Source: Methanosarcina acetivorans C2A (GTDB lineage Archaea > Halobacteriota > Methanosarcinia > Methanosarcinales > Methanosarcinaceae). From it: DNA of 64,000 bases. The notes beneath the pieces are model-generated. The model saw only the letters and a list, made by a program, of their open reading frames with translations, did no database searches and was not told the origin of the DNA. The DNA is taken from assembly GCF_000007345.1 (NCBI RefSeq), contig NC_003552.1, positions 4,712,001 through 4,776,000 on the forward strand. Reading direction: 5' to 3'. Shown here piece by piece: positions 42,836 to 52,687 of the stretch; positions within the stretch are counted from its first letter, which is position 1; every line of letters begins with the position of its first letter. The position numbers and the translations under genes were made by a program.

Positions 42836-44035
42836 ATGCAGAACATCCTTGCAATTGGGTTTGATACGCGAAATATTGTCTGCTCCGCAAGCAGGGCAGG
42901 CTACAAAGTCTGCTCAATAGACGCTTTTCGAGATCTTGACCTGCAGAGATGTGCATACGCATCAGCGTTCCTTGAGTGTAGGACTTCAAGCGAACTCCGT
43001 CAGCTCGATCCTCGCTGGATAATAGCTAAAATGAACACCTTCGGGCTTGACTTTGATGCCATCGTCCCTGGATCGGGAATGGAGATGCTGGACCAGGGCA
43101 GTTTTCCCTGCCCCGTACTTGCCAGCAGTCCCGACGCGGTTAAGGAAGCTTCAAACAAACTGCACCTTGCAAAAAAGCTCGAAGCCCTCGGAATGCCTAA
43201 CCCTCAATGTTATTCCTCGGAAGAGCTTGATATCGTCGAATACCCTGTGATTCTCAAACCTTCCTCAGGCGGAGGAGGGATATTTAACAGGGTTGCAAGG
43301 AACAGGCAGGAACTGCTGGCTGCTTTCGAGGAACTGGCAAGGCTGGACCCGGGGCTTGCAGCAGAGGAGCTTGTAATACAGGATTTTCTGGAAGGAATTC
43401 CTTCAAGCGTTTCTTTGCTTTCCACAAAGAGTCAGGCTCTGACAGTTGCTGTAAACGAACAATTGATTGGGACACCCTGGCTCTCAAGGCTGCCTTTTGC
43501 CTACTGCGGAAACGTAACTCCTTTCAGGACAGAACACGCAGAGGAAATGGAAGCCCTTGCTGAAGAACTGGTACTCGAACTCGGGCTTCTTGGCTCAAAT
43601 GGAGTAGATTTCCTGGTCACGGAAAAGGGCCCTGTAGTGCTGGAAGTAAACCCAAGGTTCCAGGGCAGCCTGGACACCATAGAAATAGCGACGGGAATTA
43701 ATCTTTTCGAAGCCCATATCGGCTGCTTCAGAGGGGAACTTCCGGAAAAACCTGAGGCAAAACATTTTGCTGCAAGAGGAGTTCTTTACTCGGATCGAGA
43801 GCTTTTTATAGACAGAAAACTCATGGACGTCATTCTCAGGGAAAAAAGCACTGATATTCCTTCCATGGGAACTGTTACTGAGCCCGACTGGCCTCTTACT
43901 TCCCTGTTTGCATGTGCCTCAACAAGAGACGAGGCAGTCCGATCTCTTGAAAGAGGGGCAGAGAGAATAAAGACTTTTATTGTAAATCGAACAAAAGAAG
44001 AAAGAAAAAACCTGAACCCTGCTGGAGAAGCATAA
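42836..44035 (+). CDS. ATP-grasp domain ligase, substrate unknown
   Basis: 399 aa from the ATG at 42836 (MQNILAIGFDTRNIVC); an upstream in-frame extension overlaps nmd3. Layout: an N-terminal Rossmann-like part, ATP-binding lid (VEYPVILKPSSGGGGIFNRV), metal and ATP residues (VLEVNPRFQGSLDTIEIA). Enzymes of this fold join a carboxylate and an amine or thiol using ATP. Placed between nmd3 and tfe, it may act on a protein, cofactor or tRNA part; not determined. Confidence 0.8.
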   Translation: MQNILAIGFDTRNIVCSASRAGYKVCSIDAFRDLDLQRCAYASAFLECRTSSELRQLDPRWIIAKMNTFGLDFDAIVPGSGMEMLDQGSFPCPVLASSPDAVKEASNKLHLAKKLEALGMPNPQCYSSEELDIVEYPVILKPSSGGGGIFNRVARNRQELLAAFEELARLDPGLAAEELVIQDFLEGIPSSVSLLSTKSQALTVAVNEQLIGTPWLSRLPFAYCGNVTPFRTEHAEEMEALAEELVLELGLLGSNGVDFLVTEKGPVVLEVNPRFQGSLDTIEIATGINLFEAHIGCFRGELPEKPEAKHFAARGVLYSDRELFIDRKLMDVILREKSTDIPSMGTVTEPDWPLTSLFACASTRDEAVRSLERGAERIKTFIVNRTKEERKNLNPAGEA

Positions 44036-44145
44036 GGTTCAGTTGCGAAAGTACAGCTTTTTCCAGAGAAGAGAGCTCTTTTTGAGAAAAGGCAGGATGT
44101 AAACTTTAATACTGGTATGCCCAATTCATATAAGGGATTTGCGAG

Positions 44146-44649
44146 GTGAACACTTTGGTAGATTTGAATGACAAGGTAATTAGAGGATATCTCATTAGCC
44201 TTGTAGGGGAAGAAGGGCTTAGAATGATAGAAGAGATGCCCGAAGGCGAAGTCACGGATGAAGAAATTGCGGCAAAGACCGGAGTTCTGTTAAATACCGT
44301 GAGAAGAACCCTCTTCATACTTTACGAAAACAAATTTGCAATCTGCCGCAGAGAAAGAGATTCAAACAGCGGATGGTTGACTTATCTCTGGCATCTGGAC
44401 TTTTCCGACGTAGAGCATCAGCTCATGAGGGAAAAGAAAAAGCTGCTCAGGAACCTGAAAACCCGTCTTGAATTTGAGGAAAATAACGTGTTTTATGTCT
44501 GCCCGCAGGGCTGTGTTCGCCTTCTTTTTGATGAAGCAACTGAAACGGAATTTCTCTGCCCCATGTGTGGCGAAGACCTGGTCTATTACGACAATTCCCG
44601 TTTTGTGAGCGCCCTGAAAAAGCGCGTGGACGCCCTGAGTTCCGTATAA
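44146..44649 (+). CDS. tfe: transcription factor E, alpha subunit
   Basis: 167 aa. GTG at 44146; TTG at 44155 is an alternative. N-terminal winged helix (VTDEEIAAKTGVLLNTVRRTLFILYENK), a long charged helix, then a zinc ribbon (VCPQGC near 123 and CPMCGED near 140). Helps RNA polymerase open promoters, acting with TBP and TFB. Overlaps nothing; the HD gene starts 11 bp later, so they are probably co-transcribed. Confidence 0.93.
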   Translation: MNTLVDLNDKVIRGYLISLVGEEGLRMIEEMPEGEVTDEEIAAKTGVLLNTVRRTLFILYENKFAICRRERDSNSGWLTYLWHLDFSDVEHQLMREKKKLLRNLKTRLEFEENNVFYVCPQGCVRLLFDEATETEFLCPMCGEDLVYYDNSRFVSALKKRVDALSSV

Positions 44650-44659
44650 GGGATCTGTC

Positions 44660-45172
44660 TTGACTACCCGAATCCAGGCAATAAAGCTGCTTGAAGAGGT
44701 AGGCTGTGCCCCAAATGTAATCGAACACTGCAAGGAAGTAGCCTCCCTGGCAGTTGAGATCGCAGCAAAGGCGAAAGCCGCCGGAAATAATGTAAATCCG
44801 GAGCTTGTAGAAATAGGGGCTCTTTTACATGACTTAGGAAGGTGCCGGACTCATGGAATTTCCCATGCAGTAGAGGGATTTAAGCTGGCTCAAAGCAAAG
44901 GAGTCGAACCTGAAGTTGCCGAGATAATAAAACGGCACATAGGAGCCGGAGTTTCAAAAGAAGAGGCAAAGGAACTGGGACTTCCTGAAGATGACTATTT
45001 CCCCCGGAGACTGGAGGAAAAAATCGTTGCACACGCCGACAACCTTGTAAAAGGAACGAAGAGGATAACAATAAACAAAAGACTGGAACTCATGAATAAA
45101 AGAAATATATCTGAACATGTGGTTCAGAGGGTAAAAAAACTCGCTGAAGAAGTAGAGGGACTTTCCCGCTAA
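44660..45172 (+). CDS. HD-domain (HDIG-type) phosphohydrolase-like protein
   Basis: 170 aa, TTG start. Metal site residues: IEHCKEVASLAVEIA (first His), LLHDLGRCRTHG (HD), ISHAVEGF and KRHIGAG, plus VAHADNLVKG near the C-terminus (last Asp). This matches the archaeal HDIG subset of about 160-170 aa, thought to cut nucleotides or cyclic phosphates; some relatives act in tRNA or RNA end processing. Directly follows tfe. Confidence 0.85.
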   Translation: MTTRIQAIKLLEEVGCAPNVIEHCKEVASLAVEIAAKAKAAGNNVNPELVEIGALLHDLGRCRTHGISHAVEGFKLAQSKGVEPEVAEIIKRHIGAGVSKEEAKELGLPEDDYFPRRLEEKIVAHADNLVKGTKRITINKRLELMNKRNISEHVVQRVKKLAEEVEGLSR

Positions 45173-45252
45173 ATTCTCCGGATAGAAAAGAAGTCAGACA
45201 TCCGGCATATAGAAAAACAGAAAAATAATTTTGTCAAATAATGCTCCGATTT

Positions 45253-45330
45253 TAAATGCGTACGCATTTAGAAAAAGGAGGAGGAAAACTTATATATAGC
45301 GATATTAATATGAGATAATGGATTGCTAAA
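45253..45330 (+). promoter_or_regulatory. psmB promoter with 18-bp perfect palindrome
   Basis: TAAATGCGTACGCATTTA (45253-45270) is a perfect palindrome about 20 bp upstream of the TATA-like TTATATATA (45289-45297). Transcription would then start near 45322, with a leader of about 95 nt. A site just upstream of the TATA box suits an activator or repressor of proteasome expression. No other site of this kind was seen in the window. Confidence 0.65.
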
Positions 45331-45414
45331 TCCTGCGATTTAAGCTAAAAATGCTCACCTCAACTAAAATATTTTTTTAGCGACATTTTCTCATTTTTAA
45401 CTTATTATGAGGGT

Positions 45415-46053
45415 ATGTTTATGGATGATGACAAATATCTAAAGGGCACAACTACCGTAGGAGTAGTTTGTACCGACGGAATTGTGCTCGCAAGTGAACA
45501 GCGAGCCACAATGGGGCATTTCATCGCAAGCAAAACTGCAAAGAAAGTTTACCAGATCGATGACCTGGTAGGGATGACTACTGCCGGTTCGGTAGGGGAC
45601 GCCCAGCAGCTTGTGCGATTGGTAAGTGTGGAGTCACAGCTCTACAAAATGCGCAGGAACGAATCCATGACAATCAAAGGAATTGCCACTTTAATGTCGA
45701 ACTTCTTGAATGCTAACCGCTACTATCCTATGATGGTTCAGCTCCTTATCGGAGGAGTTGACAAGAACGGACCTGCAATCTACTCCCTGGATGCAATGGG
45801 AGGAAGTATTGAAGAGACAAGGATCTCGGCAACAGGTTCAGGTTCTCCCATGGCTTACGGCGTACTGGAAGACCAGTACAAAGAGGATATAGCTGTAAAA
45901 GAAGGTCTCGATCTTGCGATCAGGGCAATCCACAATGCAATGAAAAGAGACTCAGCTTCTGGAGAAAACATCGATGTAGTCGTAATTACAAAGGAGGCAT
46001 TCAAAAGACTGGATCCTGAAGAAGTAAAATCCAGAAGAGATTCATTAAACTAA
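45415..46053 (+). CDS. psmB: 20S proteasome beta subunit
   Basis: 212 aa from the ATG at 45415, with a second in-frame ATG at 45421. A short propeptide ends at KG|TTTVGVV; self-cleavage before Thr exposes the N-terminal nucleophile. [16 protein letters not shown] supplies the Asp/Arg-Lys region and GTSGS-like [11 protein letters not shown] the Ser loop. Forms beta rings in the 28-mer that degrades unfolded proteins with PAN. Alpha subunit is elsewhere. The downstream gene is aCPSF1. Confidence 0.96.
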
Positions 46054-46168
46054 AAATAATTAAATTGTTGGTTTTTTACTCCAATATATAAACTAACACC
46101 TTTTTCAAATATTATTTTTTTCGACATCCAGATACTTTTTGATTTTTTGACAAAAAGGAAGATTCTTA

Positions 46169-48082
46169 ATGCCTATTGAAGACGTGCTATTAGACCTCAA
46201 ACATAAAATTGAGAAAAATCTACCTGCAGGAGTTACAATTACCGACGTCGAATTCGAAGGTCCTCAGCTTGTCCTGTACACTGAAGAACCCCGCAAATTC
46301 GCAGACGACGGGAATATAATCCGCAACCTGGCAAAAGAACTCAGAACACGGATTGCCATGCGGCCTGACCCAAGGGTACTTGCAACTCCTGAGGACTCTA
46401 TTTCTATAATTGAAGAAGTTGTTCCAAAAGAATCCGTAATCTCGAGCTACTATTTTGATCCTGATTCCGGAGAAGTAATCATCGAAGCCGAAAAGCCCGG
46501 GCTTGTAATCGGAAAACACGGTGCAACCCTGAGAGAGATTACAAAGCAGATCGGCTGGATTCCCAAAGTTGTCCGGACACCTCCTATTAAGTCCCGTACA
46601 GTGAAAAATATAAGGGAGTTTATGAGGAACAACCTCAAAGAAAGGAAAGAAATCCTGAAAACCGTGGGGAGGAAAATTCACAGGGAGTGTACCTCAAAAG
46701 ACCAGTGGGTAAGGGTTACGGCTCTCGGGGGATGTAAAGAAGTAGGGAGAAGCTGTTTTTTGCTTTCTACTCCTGAGTCCAGAATCCTGATCGACTGCGG
46801 AGTCAATGTGGGTTCGGACGAAAACATGACTCCTTACCTCTATGTTCCTGAAGTTTTTCCATTAAATCAGATAGATGCCGTAATAGTTACCCATGCCCAC
46901 CTTGACCACCAGGGACTTGTCCCCCTGCTTTTCAAGTATGGGTATGAAGGACCTGTTTACTGTACGCCGCCCACAAGAGACCTCATGGTGCTGCTCCAGC
47001 TTGACTACATCGACGTGGCAGCTAAGGAAGGGAAAAAGATCCCCTACGAATCAGGGATGGTAGCAAAGACCCTCAAACACACCATACCTCTGGACTATGA
47101 GGAAGTAACAGACATCGCCCCTGACATAAAACTGACTTTCCACAATGCAGGTCATATACTGGGCTCGGCAATCTCCCACTTCCATATAGGAGACGGGCTC
47201 CATAATGTAGTCTTTACGGGAGACTACAAATATGAGAAGACCAGGCTTTTTGACCCTGCGGTCAACAAGTTCCCCAGAGTTGAAACCGTCATCAGTGAAG
47301 CTACTTATGGGAACTCAAACGCATTCCAGCCTGCACTTAAGGACGCTGAAAAGCATCTGCAGATGGTGGTAAAGAATACAGTTGAACGCGGAGGAATTGC
47401 GCTTATTCCTGCTTTTGCCGTGGGCAGAAGCCAGGAAGTTATGATCGTGCTCGAAGAGTCAATAAGGAAAGGGCTTATCCCTGAAGTCCCGGTCTACCTT
47501 GACGGAATGATCTGGGAAGCCACTGCGATCCATGCAACCCATCCCGAGTACCTTAACAACGACCTGAGGAAATTGATCTTCCAGAAAGGCCAGAACCCCT
47601 TCCTGTCCGAATGCTTCAAGCCGGTTGATTCCCACGAAACCCGCCAGAAGATCATTCAGAACCCACACCCCTGTGTGATTCTTTCAACCTCGGGCATGAT
47701 GAACGGAGGACCTGTTATGGACTATTTCAGGACCTTTGCCGAGGACCCACGCAATACTCTTGTGTTTGTGGGCTATCAGGCTGATGGGACTGTAGGACGC
47801 AGGATCCAGAAGGGGTGGAAGGAAATCCCCATGACAGGAAAGAACGGAAGCACCGAAATCCTGAAAATGAACATGGAAGTGCAGGTAGTAGACGGCTTCT
47901 CGGGCCACTCGGACAGGAGGCAGCTTATGGAGTATATCAAGAGAATGCAGCCTCGTCCGGAAAGAGTGTTCACCGAACACGGTGACGAAAAAGCCTGCGT
48001 GGACCTTGCAAGTTCCGTTTACAAGAAACTTAAGATCGAGACACGTGCCCTCACAAACCTCGAGACTGTAAGGCTACTGTGA
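46169..48082 (+). CDS. aCPSF1, KH-domain beta-CASP ribonuclease
   Basis: 637 aa. The first 150 residues are two KH-type domains (EKPGLVIGKHGATLREIT is the KH loop). The metallo-beta-lactamase core has VTHAHLDHQGLVPLL (HxHxDH), FTGDYKYEKTRLFD and SEATYGNSN, and the beta-CASP insertion runs to about 600 with FAVGRSQEVM and SGHSDRRQLMEYI, VFTEHGDEKACVD. Archaeal aCPSF1 is a 3'-end nuclease that terminates transcription genome-wide and processes RNA. TATA near 46083 gives it its own promoter. Confidence 0.95.
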   Translation: MPIEDVLLDLKHKIEKNLPAGVTITDVEFEGPQLVLYTEEPRKFADDGNIIRNLAKELRTRIAMRPDPRVLATPEDSISIIEEVVPKESVISSYYFDPDSGEVIIEAEKPGLVIGKHGATLREITKQIGWIPKVVRTPPIKSRTVKNIREFMRNNLKERKEILKTVGRKIHRECTSKDQWVRVTALGGCKEVGRSCFLLSTPESRILIDCGVNVGSDENMTPYLYVPEVFPLNQIDAVIVTHAHLDHQGLVPLLFKYGYEGPVYCTPPTRDLMVLLQLDYIDVAAKEGKKIPYESGMVAKTLKHTIPLDYEEVTDIAPDIKLTFHNAGHILGSAISHFHIGDGLHNVVFTGDYKYEKTRLFDPAVNKFPRVETVISEATYGNSNAFQPALKDAEKHLQMVVKNTVERGGIALIPAFAVGRSQEVMIVLEESIRKGLIPEVPVYLDGMIWEATAIHATHPEYLNNDLRKLIFQKGQNPFLSECFKPVDSHETRQKIIQNPHPCVILSTSGMMNGGPVMDYFRTFAEDPRNTLVFVGYQADGTVGRRIQKGWKEIPMTGKNGSTEILKMNMEVQVVDGFSGHSDRRQLMEYIKRMQPRPERVFTEHGDEKACVDLASSVYKKLKIETRALTNLETVRLL

Positions 48083-48112
48083 CCCCAAAAGGGGTTCACA
48101 ACCTCTTTTTTT
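48083..48112. terminator. convergent terminator
   Basis: CCCCAAAAGGGG at 48083-48094, directly after the aCPSF1 stop, followed by CCTCTTTTTTTAG. It probably ends aCPSF1 mRNA and shields the convergent HAD gene. Confidence 0.7.
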
Positions 48113-48130
48113 AGACAAAGACTGGAGAGA

Positions 48131-48772
48131 TTACTCCAGGTTAAGAAGATGTTCCATTAACTTTTTGTGATCGCCTACTATCAGATCCGCCCTGTCGAGC
48201 TTTGAAGGCTCCACATATGTAGGGATGCCTATACAGTATATATCGGCTCTTTTAGCGGCTTCCACGCCCAGAACAGCGTTCTCGACCACGACACACTCAT
48301 TTTTCCCGACCTTAAGAAGTTCAACGGCCTTCAGGAAGGGGTCCGGATGAGGTTTGGAATTAAGGACATCATCTCCGGTAACCACCATATCAAATATACC
48401 GGGGAAGAGCTGGTCAAGGATTCCGTTAACGATCAGGCGATCCGAACCCGAGACTACCGAAAGCAGGAAACGGGCTTTAAGCATTTCAAGGCATTCTTTC
48501 ATCCCATCGAAAGCTTTCAGTTCGAAAATTCGTTTAAACTCCTGCCTGTAGATTGCAGTAATAGTTTCAAAATCATAAGCGTCGGGCTCTTTAAGGGCTT
48601 TCCTGATCAGCAGGGGGAGTCCGTTCCTGGGGTTTGAACCCTCAATTTCATAGATATCCTGATCCCTGATTTCCATACCCATGTCAAGAAAAGCCTTTTT
48701 CCAAGCTGCTGCATGGAAAGGCATGGAATCGACGAGAACACCGTCCATATCAAAAATTAATGCTTTTAACAC
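48131..48772 (-). CDS. HAD-superfamily hydrolase (beta-phosphoglucomutase/GPH-like)
   Basis: 213 aa. Motif I IFDMDGVLVDSMPFHAAAWKKAF, a helical cap, motif II LSVVSGSDR, motif III Lys in SKPHPDPFLKAVELL and motif IV CVVVENAVLGVEAAKRA. The EN instead of ED in motif IV (VVVEN) is a small deviation. Dephosphorylates or isomerises a sugar phosphate or phosphoglycolate; substrate unknown. Convergent with aCPSF1. Confidence 0.85.
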   Translation of the reverse strand: MLKALIFDMDGVLVDSMPFHAAAWKKAFLDMGMEIRDQDIYEIEGSNPRNGLPLLIRKALKEPDAYDFETITAIYRQEFKRIFELKAFDGMKECLEMLKARFLLSVVSGSDRLIVNGILDQLFPGIFDMVVTGDDVLNSKPHPDPFLKAVELLKVGKNECVVVENAVLGVEAAKRADIYCIGIPTYVEPSKLDRADLIVGDHKKLMEHLLNLE

Positions 48773-49787
48773 GTTTCTGGCTCCTGAACCGAAAGAAGTG
48801 GGAACTATTCAGAAAGATTTGAGAAGGTAAGGACTGAGTTATGACTCTTCCTGAGTGCAGTTTGCTAAAGAGTTCAAGTGAAGTAACCTAAAGTAAAAAC
48901 AGTTTTGCAGCCTTAAAGCTTTCCCGGCATTTCGGAGGGGCAATATAAAAAGTATCATATTGATGTAATAGTTTGAAACCTTTATAATCGGATAATGGAG
49001 AAATGCTAAACTCCTTATTTTGCCTGATATAAGAGGAAACAGTGTATCCAGGAGTTACAAGCTGAATAAAAGAATAAAGAAATTTCCGGAAAAAAATAAC
49101 TTTAGGATGAAATCCGAAATTCAGAAGAGTTAACTTAAATTTATATAAACACTCATGTGCAGTTATCTTTTACTACTGGAAAAAATAAACAGGCGCCTTA
49201 AAATCTTCGAAAGATACCGAAAAAGTTTTTAAGATGAGAATTCTACTTAAAAGTAATAATATAAACAGTTTCATTAAATTGAAAATATCTCAGTATGGAG
49301 GTCTCAACGAAAAAGTAGTGTGGCGACTACACATCCAATAATTTAAGGGAAGCAGAATCGCAAAATAATGTGCAATAAAGAAAATAAAAATTGCCCTGAC
49401 ATGCATGATCAGGATGGCTTTCCTGAAAAACGAGACTTTCGAGAAAGTTTTATGCTACTGTATATAAACATTGTGTAAGTTCCCGCACTTTTTCCCCTGA
49501 TAACTCAGGGAAAAAGGCAGAAAAAGGTAGAATATATGAAATTTATGGGTGACATATTTAAACTTCATATGCGATTTAAAAGCACTGCTTAAATATGTCC
49601 GAAATGTTTAAATTCAGAAGAGTACCAACTTGTTAAAGATAACGGATGAAAATCTTTTACCAGGTTTTTACAGGTTATCCCCAATTTAACTATATAAACA
49701 GAAATTTACCCCCCGATATAGAGGGTGGGGAGTCAAAAGAAAAAAATAAAGATAACATGATAAACGAAATCCAGCCGAGGGGATAAA
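48773..49787 (+). promoter_or_regulatory. 1-kb region upstream of ftsZ
   Basis: No gene recognised. TATATAAA at 49691-49698 is a strong TATA box; initiation near 49717 would give a 70-nt leader. A second box lies near 49459. Other structures: perfect 11-bp inverted repeat GACATATTTAA (49551-49561) / TTAAATATGTC (49589-49599); GTAGT/ACTAC hairpin at 49316-49331. The long spacer may hold a regulatory RNA or control sites. Confidence 0.55.
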
Positions 49788-50966
49788 TTGCAATCTATAG
49801 TACAGGAAGCAATGAAATTCAGCGAAAAAGAGAAGGAATACCGAAAAAATTCCTCCTCCGAAGAAGACATAGAAGAATTCGGGCAGCCGCGAATTATGAT
49901 TGTAGGATGCGGGGGTGCAGGAAACAATACCGTAAACCGGCTCTACAACATAGGAATCGAAGGCGCAGAAACAGTATGCATCAATACAGACAAGCAGCAC
50001 CTTGATAATGTAAGGGCTGACAAGAAGATCCTCGTAGGAAAAACTCTTACAAGAGGCCTGGGAGCAGGCGGTTATCCGGAAACCGGAAAGAAAGCTGCAG
50101 AACTTGCAAGAGGGACTCTTGAGGAAGTTTTGAAGAATGTAGACCTTGTTTTCATTACAGCAGGGCTTGGAGGAGGTACAGGAACAGGAGTTGCCCCGGT
50201 CGTAGCAGAAGTTGCAAAAGAACAGGGAGCAATCGTCGTAGGCATGGTTTCAAGCCCTTTTAGGGTAGAAAGAGCCCGCATCTTCAAAGCCGAAGAAGGA
50301 CTTGAAGACCTGCGCAGAGCAGCAGACACAGTAATTGTCCTGGACAACAACAGGCTACTTAACTACGTACCTAACCTTCCCATTGACCAGGCTTTCTCAG
50401 TAATGGACCAGTTAATTGCCGAAACAGTAAAAGGAATAACTGAGACCATTACAGTACCTTCCCTCATCAACCTTGACTATGCCGACATCAGGACCATCAT
50501 GAGCTGCGGCGGAGTTGCCGTAATGCTTGTTGGAGAATCCAAGAGCCAGGACAAGAGCACGGAAGTTGTGCGGACTGCTCTGAACCACCCCCTTCTTGAC
50601 GTTGATTACAAGGGGGCAACCGGTAGCCTTGTCCATGTAACGGGCGGGCCTGATCTGAGCCTGAAGGAAGCAGAGGAAATTGCCTCTATGCTTACCTACG
50701 AACTTTCCTCAAGTGCCAATGTAATATGGGGCGCAAGAATCAGAGAAGATTATGAAGGCAGGGTCAGGGTAATGGCAATCATGACCGGCGTCCAGTCGGC
50801 TCAGATCCTGGGCCCTCAGGCAGGAGCTGGAATCTTCGAGTCCAGAGCAGAGGCTGAACCTATCCAAGAAAAGAGATTCGGGAGATTATCCCCCGGCAGA
50901 AGAGGAGAAACAGCAGGACCTCTCAGAAAAAAACACGAAGAATCGATTATTGATTTCATAAATTAA
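49788..50966 (+). CDS. ftsZ: cell-division GTPase FtsZ
   Basis: 392 aa with a TTG start (GAGGGG upstream). The GTP-binding tubulin signature [13 protein letters not shown] lies near residue 125 and the nucleotide loop [17 protein letters not shown] near residue 37; [16 protein letters not shown] and [15 protein letters not shown] follow. An N-terminal 35-residue extension with acidic residues and a C-terminal tail ([11 protein letters not shown]) may bind SepF. Forms the midcell ring; SepF gene is 12.5 kb downstream in this window. Confidence 0.96.
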   Translation: MQSIVQEAMKFSEKEKEYRKNSSSEEDIEEFGQPRIMIVGCGGAGNNTVNRLYNIGIEGAETVCINTDKQHLDNVRADKKILVGKTLTRGLGAGGYPETGKKAAELARGTLEEVLKNVDLVFITAGLGGGTGTGVAPVVAEVAKEQGAIVVGMVSSPFRVERARIFKAEEGLEDLRRAADTVIVLDNNRLLNYVPNLPIDQAFSVMDQLIAETVKGITETITVPSLINLDYADIRTIMSCGGVAVMLVGESKSQDKSTEVVRTALNHPLLDVDYKGATGSLVHVTGGPDLSLKEAEEIASMLTYELSSSANVIWGARIREDYEGRVRVMAIMTGVQSAQILGPQAGAGIFESRAEAEPIQEKRFGRLSPGRRGETAGPLRKKHEESIIDFIN

Positions 50967-51019
50967 ACCGATACATACAAATGCTCGGGCTAGCAGGTTT
51001 CCGAGCTCCCCTCAGGTTA

Positions 51020-51039
51020 TTCTCCGGACTTTTCCGGAG
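51020..51039 (+). terminator. hairpin after ftsZ
   Basis: TCTCCGG at 51020-51026 pairs with CCGGAGA at 51033-51039 with loop ACTTTT. A short T run occurs 12 bp later. About 55 bp after the stop, likely the end of the ftsZ transcript. Confidence 0.5.
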
Positions 51040-51169
51040 AGCAACCGGAGTTTTACTGGGAAAAACTTCCCCAAAATAGATAGAACGGATTTTTCCTGAC
51101 CGGGCACTCATTTTTTTAAGAGATCATCGAACAGATACTCTTTTTTATTAGCGGCTCTATCTAAAAAAC

Positions 51170-52651
51170 ATGAAAATTTTGATTGCAACAGGGCGGCTTG
51201 CGGAAAATACCGTGAGGAAAGCAGCTGGAGAAAAAGCAGACGTCCTCGTAGCAGATATTGATATTGCAGCATTCATAACACCAAAAAAACTGGTTAAAGC
51301 CTTTCTGGATGCAGGTTTTTCAAGCAGGTATGATCTTATTCTGCTTCCAGGGCTTGTCGCAGGAAATTTTTCAAAAGCTTCGGAAGAACTGGACTGCAGA
51401 ATCCGGCTTGGCCCGAAACATGCCTATGATCTCAGCTTCGTGCTCCATTTTGCAGAGGAGATTGAGTTTTCCGAAAAAATTCCTGCCTGTGAGCTCCTCG
51501 CAGATGTTAGAAAAGAGATGGCGCTTGAGCTTGTCAGGAAAGCCGAAGAAGAAGCTCATCCCTCCCTTACCCTTGGGGAGGTAAAGCTTGGAGGAAATTC
51601 CCGCATGAAGGTAATGGGAGAAATCGTAGGAGCTGCGGAAATGAATCCTGCAGACCTAGCGATAAGAATCGAAGCTTTTATCGCCCGGGGAGCAGATATT
51701 ATCGACCTCGGAGCTACCCTTAACACTCTCCCGGGACAGATCAGGAAAACAGTGTCCCTTGCAAAAGCCCTCACATGCATCCCGATTAGTGTCGATACGC
51801 TTGATCCTGAACTGATAAAGGAAGGAATAGAAGCAGGAACAAAACTTATCCTGAGTCTTAACGGCACGAACATGGAAACTGCAGGCCCGGCGGTTGCAGG
51901 GGCAGGCGTTGCAGCAGTAGTAATCCCTGATGAAGGAAACAGCCTGGAAAGCCTGATAAGAAATATCGAGGCTGCCCGCAGGCTTGGGATTGAAAAAATC
52001 ATAGCCGACCCTGTCCTTGACCCGGTAGGCCACAATATAACCGAATCTATTGTACGCTACCATGAGTTTCACAAAATGTACCCGGAGCTGCCGTTATTCT
52101 TCGGAGCTGGCAATGTAACGGAACTCATGGACGTGGACACCATTGGAGTAAATGCCACACTCTGCGGGATAGGAGCAGAAGCAGGAGCAAGCATCCTTTT
52201 TACCCCCGAATACAGTGATAAAGCCCAGGGCTCCATAAGAGAGCTAAAAAAAGCCTCCGAGATGATGCAACTTTGCAGGATCAGGGAAAGCTCCCCTAAA
52301 GACCTCGGCATTGATCTTCTCTGTATAAAGGAAAAAAGAAGACGTCCTGACAGCCCTCTCCCTGAGAAAGTAGTCACGGCAAGAGCCTCGAAGAACTGGC
52401 GTGTAGACCCTGCAGGCCCCATCCGAATCCGGATTGTGCCGGACAGAATAAGCGGAAACGGTGGACTTATTGTAGCCGAACACGAGAAAGCAGCGGTTGC
52501 AGGAGAGAGTGCCAGAAAAGTTATGGATACGCTGCTTGAACTCGAGCTGGTCTCACGCCTGGACCATGCGGCATACCTTGGAAGAGAACTGGAAAAAGCC
52601 GAACTTGCCCTGCGCTTTAACCGGAGTTATGCCCAGGATGACGTATTCTGA
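51170..52651 (+). CDS. dihydropteroate synthase-related protein
   Basis: 493 aa. Residues about 140-330 are a pterin-binding TIM barrel: MKVMGEIVGAAEM (strand 1), IARGADIIDLGATLNT, PISVDTLDPELIKEG and KLILSLNGTN. The N-terminal 135 residues and the C-terminal 150 are archaeal-specific. The family is widespread in methanogens; a part in the sarcinapterin/methanopterin pathway is a reasonable guess but not shown. Normal length for the family; next gene starts 36 bp later. Confidence 0.85.
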   Translation: MKILIATGRLAENTVRKAAGEKADVLVADIDIAAFITPKKLVKAFLDAGFSSRYDLILLPGLVAGNFSKASEELDCRIRLGPKHAYDLSFVLHFAEEIEFSEKIPACELLADVRKEMALELVRKAEEEAHPSLTLGEVKLGGNSRMKVMGEIVGAAEMNPADLAIRIEAFIARGADIIDLGATLNTLPGQIRKTVSLAKALTCIPISVDTLDPELIKEGIEAGTKLILSLNGTNMETAGPAVAGAGVAAVVIPDEGNSLESLIRNIEAARRLGIEKIIADPVLDPVGHNITESIVRYHEFHKMYPELPLFFGAGNVTELMDVDTIGVNATLCGIGAEAGASILFTPEYSDKAQGSIRELKKASEMMQLCRIRESSPKDLGIDLLCIKEKRRRPDSPLPEKVVTARASKNWRVDPAGPIRIRIVPDRISGNGGLIVAEHEKAAVAGESARKVMDTLLELELVSRLDHAAYLGRELEKAELALRFNRSYAQDDVF

Positions 52652-52687
52652 GCACACTGGAAGCAGACAAAATAGCGATGTGAGAAA

